From NCBI RefSeq assembly GCF_000204055.1, contig NW_006768814.1, forward strand, positions 1 through 64,000: 64,000 bases of DNA, in the 5' to 3' direction. This stretch comes from Melampsora larici-populina 98AG31. Its lineage: Eukaryota; Basidiomycota; Pucciniomycetes; Pucciniales; Melampsoraceae. Position numbers and translations under genes: made by a program. This document shows, one piece after another, positions 35,099 to 45,631 of the stretch (its first letter is position 1; each line of letters starts with the position of its first letter). Under the pieces are notes generated by a model that saw only the letters and a list, made by a program, of their open reading frames with translations, searched no databases and was not told the DNA's origin.

Positions 35099-37817
35099 AT
35101 GATGCCAATGAACATGTCAAATACAATCAATCCATCTAGACCTTCACCTTCTGGTTCAATCCCATCAGTCTCTTCACCAGCTAGTTCAAGTAGAGCAAGG
35201 GTAGATTCATTCTTTGGTGCAACTACACTTCAAGATGATTTACAAACTTCAAATCGATCAGCATCAGATCAACAACTTGAAGATCACAGTTCATCTACAT
35301 CTCCCAATCAAATAGAATCCATTCAAAGTCCTCAAATCATCCATCAACCCAGCAGACCTTTACCTACAGTCAATCTTCATAATCAACATCAACATGATCA
35401 AGTTCCTTATCGTCAACCAAATCAATACGATCAAATCAATCCAGATGATCAAATAGAAGAAGAAGATTCTTATCTACCTAGTCCAATCCCAATCAATCCA
35501 ATCGATAGGCCTTCATCTTTCTATGGTCTAGAAAGACATACAAGACAATCCACCCAACCAGCTCCATCAATATCCAATCGAATCAGTCCTTCAAATTCAA
35601 ATCATTATCCAATTCAAGAAACTATCGAACCAAATCAAATGGATTCAATGGGCAGATCTAGTTTTATTCCTAATGCACGTAACAGTAGAACTATGAGTTG
35701 GTCTGGTTCTCAAATCGGATCAAATCGAATGAGTGTTTATAATCGAAATAGTGTCATGGGTGATGGCTTTCCTCCTCCGATGCCTGCTGGTCCTTTACTG
35801 GATCATAGTCATCTTAAGCCTGGTGCTAAAGCTAAATTACTCAATCATGCTAAAAGTAAGTCATCTCTACTCTTCAATCTCACCAATCAGGTAGCACGTC
35901 ACAGACTGACTTATTGAATCCAATTGACCTTGATTCTTATTTACTTGATCGGTTACTTGAATTAGCTCTAGAACTGTATCGAGCAAATGCAAAAAAGACA
36001 AATGATGTAGAAGTGATTTTCGAATTTGCTTGTTTTCTGATGGATTTAGTTAAAGAAATGAATGAGGAAGATGATGATCGGTTAGTTTGTAATCTAACTT
36101 GATCTCTCATTCATCATCTTGGTTTAATCGCTCGTTCTGTGGAACTAATTTCATCATACATCCCAGTCGATCCATCAATAGTCAAAACACTACTTCATCT
36201 CCGACTACTTCAAAGTCTAGTTCACTTGGTCGTAATCCGTAAGTAAACTTGGCCTTAATCAGCGATCTAACTCAATTCATCATTAATCTCGCGTCCTTTT
36301 TCTTGTCATCTGATCATAGTGAACGAGAAAAAGAAAAAGGTTCATTAACACAAGAATCAATTAGTTTATTACAAAAACTAGCGAATCGAGGTCATGTAGA
36401 ATCTCAATTCTTATTAGCAGATAGTTATACAAAACCAAATGGAATGACCAATCCTACTAACAATGGAATAGGACAAGTTTTACCAAGTGGTTTAACCGTA
36501 CCTAGTGCAGGGCCGATTGGAAAAAGTTCTAGACAAGATTATGATCGAGCGTTTCCTCTGTTTGTCTTGGCTGCTAAACATGGTCATGTGGAAGCTATGT
36601 TTCGTGCTGGTCAGTGTTGTGAACATGGATGGGGTACTCGTAAGGAAAGAGATAAAGCTTTACAGTTTTATAGGTTGGTCATTTCTTGAACTCCTTTGAG
36701 ATATCTTACGAAAGTGTAATATGAGTCTAATTCAATGAAGCGTATGTTGATCTGTTGATAGGAAAGCTGCTATTGCTCAACATCCTTTGGCTATGTATCG
36801 ACTTGGATTAGCAGATCTGAATGGCGATTTAGGTCAACCTCGTCGACCAAAAGATGGAGTCAAATGGCTCAAAAGAGCCGCAGAAGTAAGTTTCTTTTTG
36901 GATTTCTTCTTCTTCTTCTCACTCATTCATTCATGATGATCAGCTTCTTACACATTGTTTTTTTTTGGTTTGGATTTTGTTGCGTTTTCAAGACAGCAGA
37001 TGTATCGAATCCAAAACCATTACATGAACTTGCATTATTACACGAAAGAGGAATCGAACATGTAGTTTTTGTAGATTTTGATTATGCAGTTGAATTATTA
37101 GCTAGAGCAGCTGAACTAGGTTATGCACCTAGTGCATATAAATTAGGAGAATGTTATGAGTATGGAAGGATGGGATGTCCACAAGATTCTGCATTGAGTA
37201 TTCATTATTATAGTTGAGTTTTGAAATCTACTTTTTTTTTCTTTTGATTTAGATTTGAGAAATTCATCGTGGGGTTTTCGTCCTTTTTCCCCCCCTCTCA
37301 TTTTGGAATAGATATTGCTGCACAACAAAATCATAAAGAAGCTTGTTTTGCTTTGACGGCTTGGTATTTGGTTGGATCTTCTGGTGTATTACCTCAATCT
37401 GATACAGAAGCATATCTTTGGGCCAAAAAAGCTGCTGAAGCTGGTTTGGCAAAAGCAGAATATGCGATTGGATATTTTACAGAGGTAAGAAAAACATGAA
37501 GAATTTCCCTCTTCTTCTTCATGATCAAGAATGCCAAAGGATTTTTGAAAGACTGATGATGAGGTTTTACTTTTTGTTTCGGATGATAGGTTGGAATTGG
37601 GACTAAACGGAATGAAAGAGATGCGATTGATTGGTTTAGAAAAGCAGCTGAACATGGTGATAAACGAGCCATTGAAAGATTAAAGAATGGAACTGGACGA
37701 AGTAGTGGTGGCACTCCTCCTGGTACTGGTCCTGGTCCTACTACCAAGACAGATTCAGGTCAAGCTGGGAAAAGTAAAAAAGGAAAAGAAGGAAAAGAAG
37801 ATTGTTTAGTGATGTGA
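35099..37817 (+). CDS. Skt5/Chs4-like chitin synthase activator with Sel1 repeats and CaaX box
   Basis: Activates and localises chitin synthase at the plasma membrane in fungi (established for yeast Skt5/Chs4). Eight exons (35099-35855, 35972-36080, 36167-36238, 36320-36673, 36762-36885, 36993-37212, 37312-37484, 37590-37817) join in frame to 678 codons. Residues 1-250 are disordered and rich in Ser, Pro, Asn and Gln. Then ELYRANAKKTND leads into a run of Sel1-like repeats (about 290-620), with the hallmarks RGHVESQFLLADSY, HGHVEAMFRAGQCCEHGWG, HPLAMYRLGLADL, LGYAPSAYKLGECYEYG, ALTAWYLVGSSG and AKAEYAIGYFTE. A Gly/Thr/Lys-rich linker ends in CLVM, a CaaX prenylation signal matching the farnesylated C-terminus of yeast Skt5. 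The start is the first of two adjacent ATGs. The promoter region (about 34800-35098) is CT-rich. Confidence 0.93.
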
Positions 37818-38820
37818 AGTGATTGTGATTGTGATTTGAAGGAAGAAGAAGAAGAAGAGACCTTTGTTATTTTTGTCGTTCCCTTTTTTTTCAAGGGAGA
37901 AGGTAGACACAAGAAGGATTTCTGATCACATCGAATTCATCTCTTCTCCTTTCTTTTGTGTGGTGTTGATTTTTTTCTTTTGCTTTAAAGGGGTAAAGAA
38001 ACTTGTAAGGTAAAGAAAGATTTTTTTCGGATGATCAAAAATGGACTTGAGAACACTTTGATTTCTTTTATTATCACTACATTAACATTACACTCGTAAT
38101 ATATATAGATATATAGATATGTATATTCGAGGGCATATAAATTTTTAATTTACTTTTAGAGACCTTTTTTTTTCCTATTTTTTCTTTTCTACTTTATCAA
38201 ATAAGCATTTAACTCTTTTTTTTATATTTATATATAATAACTTATTTGATTTGATTGTTAATAAAGAAAATGAAGATGAACGAAAAAAAAATGAAAAAAA
38301 CAAACAAACAAAACAAACAAGAATCAATTTTTTTTTCTTTTTTTTGTAGAAGATCAAATGATGTAATTAATTTCTTTTTTTTGTAAAACCGTGGTTCTTT
38401 TTTTTCTCGTTGGACTTTAAAGGTTTTGTATAGATTAAAGGGTGAAAGTGATTATATTATTAAAGTTAAAGATTGGTTTGGTTGAAGATCAATTGATCAT
38501 GAGATGCAATCTTTTACATACCTTTTCAATTAATCTTTTCAACGAAAGAATGGAAAAGGTAGATTTATTTGAAGATGTTTTGATTTGAGATTGTTACTTT
38601 CGAGTGACACATGTTTTAGAGCACAACTTGGGCGCGTCTCGTTGAACTTGTCAAAGATTAATTTTTTTGTCTTCCTTCATTGAGTAAAGATATCAATCTT
38701 GGACAATCGTCATCTCTGACACACGCGTATTGTAGCTTTGTATCTATCACTAAAATTCTTTAACTTCTTGAAAAAGTAGTATACACTTTAGATTTCTAGT
38801 GTTGATCGCTGACTCCCTAT
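37818..38820. other. 3' flank of the Skt5-like gene, no gene seen
   Basis: Homopolymer-rich AT DNA (many T and A runs) consistent with a 3' UTR and intergenic spacer. No credible open frame. Confidence 0.55.
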
Positions 38821-38963
38821 GGGCGCGTTCACTTAAGGAATTTCTGACCAGAAATCACATTCTGTAATTTTTTTAATGCAAAAATGTAACATGCCCCACC
38901 AAATAGACATTTTAAATTTTGCAGAATGTGATTTCTCACCAGAATTTGCTCAAGTGAACGGGC
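38821..38963. mobile_element. ~143-bp palindromic MITE
   Basis: Left end GGGCGCGTTCACTTAAGGAA and right end, read inversely, GCCCGTTCACTTGAGCAAAT; similarity continues inward through CAGAAATCACATTCTG / GAGAAATCACATTCTG. The element is almost entirely a hairpin. CTAT or CCTAT is found next to both ends and may be the target duplication. Superfamily uncertain. Confidence 0.75.
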
Positions 38964-39132
38964 CTATGTGTTTGCTTCAAAAAGTCACACGATTAGAAAC
39001 TGATCTGGTGATCAATGGATAACATTTAACACTGGGATCGGTTGGCAAGCACTCGAGATAAGACTGTCTTCAACTTGATGGCCAATGTATTCAATGACCA
39101 TCACTACAGGCAATTTTGATGTAGATAGGGTT

Positions 39133-39212
39133 GACATTTCATTACTATATAGACTTGATATTAACTTGTTATCACTATATAGATTACTATGGAAACTTGT
39201 TATTACTATATA
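39133..39212 (+). repeat. AT-rich minisatellite (about 30-bp units) at the Tc1 insertion site
   Basis: Units of the type GACTTGATATTAACTTGTTATCACTATATA and GATTACTATGGAAACTTGTTATTACTATATA repeat directly before Tc1-like copy 1. The same units reappear directly after Tc1-like copy 2 (53076-53140). Confidence 0.75.
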
Positions 39213-41165
39213 CAGTAGTTTTAAAAAACCTTGTCAAATTTTTTTTCTTGAGCTAGGGGCCCAAGCTCGGTGGTCAAGCACTTTTAATTAAAAGTGTGCC
39301 AAAGCAAAACACAAAGCAAGACCACAGTAAAAAAAAGTGAGAAGGGTTTGCGCGAGTATCCTACTCGCAAGAGATATCTGAAGCCACAAGGGGCTCAGCT
39401 TGATTCCCAAGCCGGATGATCCCCAAACCACCATCCAAACCACCATCAGCACCACGTTCCCCTTGCTCTACCAACACAATCTCCTCCATCATGGTCTACC
39501 GAAAGTACTGCGCGGCAATCAAAACTATTGCCATTTGATTGCTCCTTGAAGGACAGACAGAGGACCACGTTCGAGATGTACTCGGGGAAACCATTTCACA
39601 TCGCTCTTTCCAACGCTGGATGGCCCTGTACGAGTCGACCATGCGAGTCATTTGCAATCCTAAAGATTACGCACAACGTGGGCGACCAAGAAGCCTGAAT
39701 GAAGAGGATCAAGAGTTCATCACTTTGTTGGTAGCAGATCAACCCCAACTGTTTCTGGACGAGATTCGAGAACAACTCTATGATTTGCAAGGCAAACTTC
39801 CATCCCTTGAAACAATTCATAACGAGCTCAACCATCGACTACACCTTACTCTCAAGAAAGCTCATACATCACATGTTTGCAAAGACTTCTACAAGCGGGC
39901 ATGCTTCATTGAGAAGATGGAAAACATCCCTGCCGAAGCCTTGGTATTCACAGGTCTGTTGTTTAAATTCATCTCTCACTCTTTACATAACCTCAACTGA
40001 AATTATTTCAAAGACGAGAGTTCCATCTGTGAAAGGGACCTAATGCGAGTATTTGGGCGTTCACCATCGGGGAAACGTGTGACTAGATGGATCAAACGCA
40101 GTAATGCCAAGAGGTATTCACTTCTACCTGCAATTGGGTTGAATGGGATGCTGGCGATGACGGTTCGCGAGGGTAGCATCAATCGACAACGATTTGAAAC
40201 TTTCCTCGAGTTTCAGCTTGTAAGTCATCAATTTTTCTATTGTACATGTCTTGTTTGCTAATGTCTTTTTTCTGGAAAAGCTCCCCGCAATGAATCCTTA
40301 TCCTGCGGTCAATAGTGTCCTTGTTATGGATAACGCTAGAATTCACCATGGCGGTCGCATAGCAGAGCTTTGTGAAGAGCGAGGTACGTGCTCAATGGGT
40401 GATATCTCTTCCTAACTGAACTTCTGTCTCTTTCATATGGGCTGCTTCTAGGTGTTCGACTTGTTTATCTGCCACCTTATTGCCCCGAACTCAACCCCAT
40501 TGAGATGGTCTTTTCAGTAATCAAATCCCGATTCAAACGAAACGGAATTCTTGAACTCTCGGTCGACGATTTAGACATGGTCATACGTGATCACGCTGAA
40601 GAATGTGTCACTCCATCATTATTAGCACGTTTATATTTTAGTTGTGGCTATGATTTACCACCGGAGTACTATCACTTTCATAACAATGAGGGTTATGAAG
40701 ATGAGGATTATGAAGATGAAGATTACAAAGATGAGAATGATGACGAAGATGGGGATGAGGATGATGAGGATGAAGATGATTATGACTATGATTACGAGGA
40801 GGAGGAGGATTACGATGACCATTTTGGATACTGAAAAGTTTCCAAGTCCAAATTTCACCAAAAACACATCAATCTGATCGATCTCAAGGACTCTTATCAT
40901 CAAATCGATCCATCCTTTCAATTTATACTAATCTTTCAATCTTACTTCTTTATCTTTTGTAACTGACTATCACTATCAAATCAAATTGATCAAATGGCGA
41001 ATCATCAATCAAATCGATCAATTAAACCATCTCATTGAATCATCATCATCATCAAACCAACGATGAGAAAGAAGAAATCAATGGAATTGCCTTCAAAGTC
41101 AGACCGTTCCTTCCATATCACAACCACAGCCTCGATGTTAGCCAACACTCAATACTTACTCGAAG
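39213..41165 (+). mobile_element. Tc1-like element copy 1, right part lost at the gap
   Basis: Begins with the TIR CAGTAGTTTTAAAAAACC after a TA dinucleotide and follows copy 2 at a constant offset of 9,546 bp for most of its length. It ends in the run of Ns at 41166, and DNA after the gap is unrelated. Differences from copy 2 are few and mostly C-to-T or G-to-A at CpG. Element truncated, or collapsed in the assembly. Confidence 0.9.
39491..40834 (+). pseudogene. Tc1-like DD34E transposase, copy 1, nonsense-mutated
   Basis: Same four-exon structure as copy 2 (39491-39953, 40014-40219, 40281-40383, 40452-40834). A TGA at 39536-39538, sixteenth codon after the ATG, replaces the CGA of copy 2; other codons differ by CpG-type changes such as Arg to Cys. 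Catalytic motifs (FTDESS, VMDNARIHH, CPELNPIE) and the acidic tail remain. The early stop should abolish function unless translation restarts downstream. Confidence 0.9.
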
Positions 41166-41265
41166 NNNNNNNNNNNNNNNNNNNNNNNNNNNNNNNNNNN
41201 NNNNNNNNNNNNNNNNNNNNNNNNNNNNNNNNNNNNNNNNNNNNNNNNNNNNNNNNNNNNNNNNN
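41166..41265. other. Assembly gap (100 Ns)
   Basis: Exactly 100 N bases, the usual placeholder for a gap of unknown size. It falls inside Tc1-like copy 1, whose missing right half would explain the break. Confidence 0.98.
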
Positions 41266-41960
41266 ATTAGGTAGTAATAATAATCATAACTAATAGTACT
41301 AATTAAACCCTAAACCACTGTAGTGATATAAGCAAATATCACCACAGTTAGGTTTGGAGAGAAGAGTATATAAAACTCTTCTCTCTCAGCCTTCAGAGTT
41401 TTCCCCCAAGCAATTATTACACACTACTTTTAAGAACCATTAAAGTTCCACTGAAGTACAAATCAAGAGTCTTATAAAAATAAGACTAGTGATATCTTCA
41501 TTACTTTAATCAGTTTCTTGATTAAAAGTAAGTAATACCTTCACCCTTTCTGGATCCTCTACTTCCCCCAAGTAGGAACTCTTTTAGGTTGGTGACCTTC
41601 CAACAACCCAAGGCTAGTGACCTACGTACAATTACTTTCAGGCTGGTGACCTTAAGAACAACCATAAGTTGGTGACTTTAAGAACAACCAGTGTAGTGAC
41701 CTTTATATCACTCTTTAATCTGTTACTCAAAAGATTAAAGGACGGACTTTTGGATCCATCCTTCATTAATTATACCATTTAATTATTATAATTATAAACC
41801 TCCTTCTTAGGAGTCACTTAACTGTAGTCTGTCTGGATTTATCCAAACAGGCCAGTCTTTCCTCTTTCCTCTTTTCATTCTAGTCTTATTTTTATTGTAA
41901 TTACATTATAATTGAAATATAAACATTATACATAAAATACTACCCCACCTGACCCACTTA
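41266..41960 (+). repeat. LTR-like sequence with GTGACCTT tandem motifs
   Basis: A TATA-like GTATATAAAACTCTTCTCTC at 41368-41387 is followed by leader-like sequence and, at 41586-41720, five imperfect ~25-30-bp units built on GGTTGGTGACCTT and AAGAACAACC. This resembles the promoter and repeat region of a retrotransposon LTR. Neither end can be set: the left side is lost in the gap and no partner LTR or coding region was found. Confidence 0.4.
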
Positions 41961-43018
41961 GTGAGCATAGAGTCCTCAAATAAGTCCCCTACCCTCACAA
42001 CTCAAGTATCAAATCAAAACCTTAATGCTCCCACAATGCGTAAAGCAGCCATGTGTAAAATTCACTTATGTGATATTCAATACAAACCTGTTCTTGAAAG
42101 GGATCATCTCCAACTTGGATTTCCACATTCATGCCTAGGATTTGTTATCAAGCCAATTCACCAACTCTTGTGTACCACGTGATAGGTGTAATTTACATTC
42201 CATTTCAAGATAACTACAATGTATATAGGGATATGATTGTTAGAGAGTCATTGAGAATGAATCAGATTGAAAATTGTATGTCCTTGCCGTTGAAACTTTC
42301 TCTGGTGGGTTTCAGTTCTCAACGCTGACAATAATCCAAGAACACCACTTGTAGTACCACCATTGAACTTCAATCCATATGATCCATGATTGAGTTTTTT
42401 TCAAACAGTTTTCATGGATTTTTTTTTTGGAAAATTGCCGGTGGCATCTTTTGGTTAATATAACTTGACTTGAGCCGTCCAATTTTGATAAACTCCTATA
42501 GGTTTCAAAATCCCATTCCTGAACAAATCTCAAATGCTTCTAAATCATGATCATACATTGTAATTTTGATTTGGTTTAAACTTGGAAAAAATCATGCCAA
42601 TTGAAGGTATCCTTTGTGATAAACACCTAAAGAATCCTAACAATCTCAATTTTCCTTCTCTTTCTGTTACAAAGATTGATGTAGTTTGGTCATCTTTTTT
42701 GATTTGAAGTATGGTTCTAGTAATCTTAATGATGCAGTTAATACCATAGAAAAAGACGTGGCCTGCTGAGGGATCATACAAAGTGAAGTGCAATGAGTAG
42801 CACCAAAAGTCATGTCAATAAATCTCAACTCATTTCCACAGTAGAATTGAGAGTCTTCCAAGAAAGCCAACTGGTAGTAGAGTAAAAATGTGCTTACCTT
42901 TGAGTAGAAAAAATCTGACCACAGGTCCAGATAGAGTAGTACTAGCAAATTTGCGGTGGCCACCACCATGTCATATATAACCCAAGCACATCACAATCCC
43001 AAAATCATGACAAAAACA
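41961..43018. other. Intergenic DNA, no gene seen
   Basis: AT-rich with short unsupported frames on both strands. Nothing recognisable. Confidence 0.5.
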
Positions 43019-43641
43019 TCAGCTTAGCAAATCCCTCTTGGCAAGGCTGCAGCCGCGGCCTTGCAGGGGGCTTATGACTAATTGTGGAATTTTGGTGTGA
43101 GAACTACACTCCTTAAGTCTCCTTAAGTAGTTTTTCAAAATTTCACACTTCCCTCACACAATGTGTTGCCTCACAAACAAACTTGACCTGACTCCTCAGG
43201 GAAAGTGATTCATGATCATTTTCTACATGTGTATCTTGTGTTATCAGATTCAAGAGATAAAAACCACTCCATCATGCTGTTCTTGAGGAAGTTGCCAAGC
43301 CCTATGTCTTACCTGTAAAGAGGTGTACAGTGTGTATTTGCACCATACCCAATTTTTAAATCAACAATACAGACGTGTTGTAAGAATCATTAAACTACTT
43401 TTTTGGCCACACCATTCAGACTGGCCGCGATGCTAGGCTACAAGATTATGTGTAATTTTTGTCCAAACAACTTTGTCTGCAGAGTCAACTGAATTTTGTT
43501 TGTGAGGGAAGCGGGAAATTTCAAAAAACTACATAAGGACACTTAAGGAGTGTAGTGTTCACGCCAAAATTCCACAATTAGTCGTAAGCCCCTCTGCAAG
43601 GGCGCGGCCGCGGCCACACAGAGAGGGCTCTGTTAAGCTGA
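43019..43641. mobile_element. Foldback/MITE element with ~145-bp inverted arms
   Basis: The left arm (about 43019-43165) and the right arm (about 43500-43641, inverted) share CAGCTTA at the tips, GCCGCGGCC, GACTAATTGTGGAATTTTGG, CTACACTCCTTAAGT and a TTCCCTCACA block in the same order. Several arm differences are CpG versus TpG or CpA. The interior has no open frame. Confidence 0.82.
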
Positions 43642-45590
43642 ACAAAAACACAATTTCATACACATACATATAGGATCCCAGTATAGACATCCCCCTGACA
43701 TTTCAAGAGGCAGGTGCCACCTTTGGAGACCTCAACCCAAAAAACTCTGTTCACAACAGAGAGGTCACCAAATTGAGATACACAGTAAGATGCTTGAATT
43801 TATTTAGACAATACACCACCTAAATAGTGATAAATTGAGTGTTGTAAGTGTCTTGAAGCTCAATTCAATTGTTAATATTGAAGGAAAACCTGTACATGCC
43901 AACAAATGAGGAATATCATCAAACAAACTGCAATATCCTTATCATCCAAACATGAACACAGCATGAAGATTGGGTCTACTAACAGGACCTGATTGCAATG
44001 CATTCACAACATGATCAATCCAATCCCAAGGCAAGAATTGAGCTGTCCATATTTCCTAATATCAGCCTATGACATACACATATTTTTTGTTCTCTTGGAG
44101 ACTATATTTTGGTTCATCAAATGTTTCCATTACAATTTGGAAAAATACCTTTCTTGCTCAACAACTATGACATTACCAGCATTTCATATCCAAGTTTTAC
44201 ACAATTTGGGAATGTGATGCTTGGGTTTTGATGAGGTATGAGGAATCCCCTTGTCCATGTTAAGCAAAACTCAAGATGCTCAAGTCAGCAGAAAAAGGAG
44301 CTAGCAAGCCATCTAAGGAGATGACTACACACAGTAGAGATAATTGTCAGCTGTGAGGTGTGGTTTCTGATGAAATCAGGCATTGTGGAGAGAGAATCAT
44401 CTTGGTTATTATTAACCCAAGAAGTTTTGTTCTTCCTCTTGAATTAAAGTCCAGTTCAGACCTTTCTCATTATTCATCTCCTCTCCTATCAGTATCCTGA
44501 AAAATTCCCCTCTGCTCACACACCGCCAACATATTTACCTCAGATTGAAAAATCTGAGGTATTATCGGATTACCAACCTCCGACAGAAGCTGTTCGAGAT
44601 TTTGATCCGAGGCAATTCCCAGCGCAGAAGATTACCTCGGACAAAAACCTCAGACAGACCTTGTCCAAGGTTTTACCTCTGATGATGCCTCAGATTCCGC
44701 AACCCGAGCATTCACCCAATCCGGTTATACATATTCCCAGAACGTCAGACAACAATCCCCTTATGTTGTTATCTGGCAGGTTTTAGATGTATTGAGACTC
44801 GAGTTGGGTCATCACTCCAAATCAAGAATCAGAACTGGGAACCCATACTTCCTTAATTAATTCAGTACCACTTTCACATGACTCCTGATTATTAATTAAG
44901 ATTAAAAAAGAATGTATAGAACTTAAACAATGTATGAATTGAAAAGAATAAAGAATAATTATGAAATATTATGAGAAAGGAAGAATCTTACTTGAGTATG
45001 AGCACTCTTGTGCAGTTCTTATGTGTTTGCATGTGGTATTCAGGTCTTTTTATGTTAGCCAGGAGATAGGTTACTTAGGTCACTTATACCCTGGCTGACA
45101 ATCATTGTGTGCTTTATCTTATTATCCTAACCTTTGACAGGTGCTTTATTTCACTCATCCCCATCATTAAGCTAGTAGATTGATGTATTCTTTATATTGT
45201 GTTATCTTGTTCTAGTTTAGTCACTATTCCTTAGAGCAGGATTTAGTACACCTATACTTTACTCATAGCGCTTTCATCAGGTAATTAAAACAATCTTTGG
45301 AAAAGAGAATTCTTATCTTTTTTCATAATTACATTTGTTTTTGACGTAGTAAGCTGATGAAGAGTATGAATTGTACTTATGTGACAAGTTTGGAGAGGTG
45401 TGAAACAAAAAAAACAAGAATAATGCTGGAAATACCAAAAAGAGATGGAAAATGCGAAAAAAAACAAGCTGTTCAGAGATTTTCATCCATGGCAGCTGTA
45501 TCAAAGACACAGCAATGGGATGTGTAGACCTGCGCTGAGGGATCAACTCCCACAATCCTTTGCCTAGAAGGAGAATAATCAAGGACTCCA
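43642..45590. other. Repeat-rich intergenic DNA, no gene seen
   Basis: No credible gene. At about 44535-44700 the motif CCTCAGA/CCTCGGA or its complement occurs repeatedly in both orientations, suggesting an old small inverted-repeat element. 44870-45280 is AT-rich. Confidence 0.5.
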
Positions 45591-45631
45591 ATCAGCAATA
45601 CTGGCTGATAAGATTGATGTTTCATTTGTAC

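Noticed and set aside
40644..40921. Met/Lys/Ile-rich frames on both strands at the transposase C-terminus (also 50190-50467)
   Set aside because: Out-of-frame readings of the GAT/GAG repeat that encodes the acidic tail.
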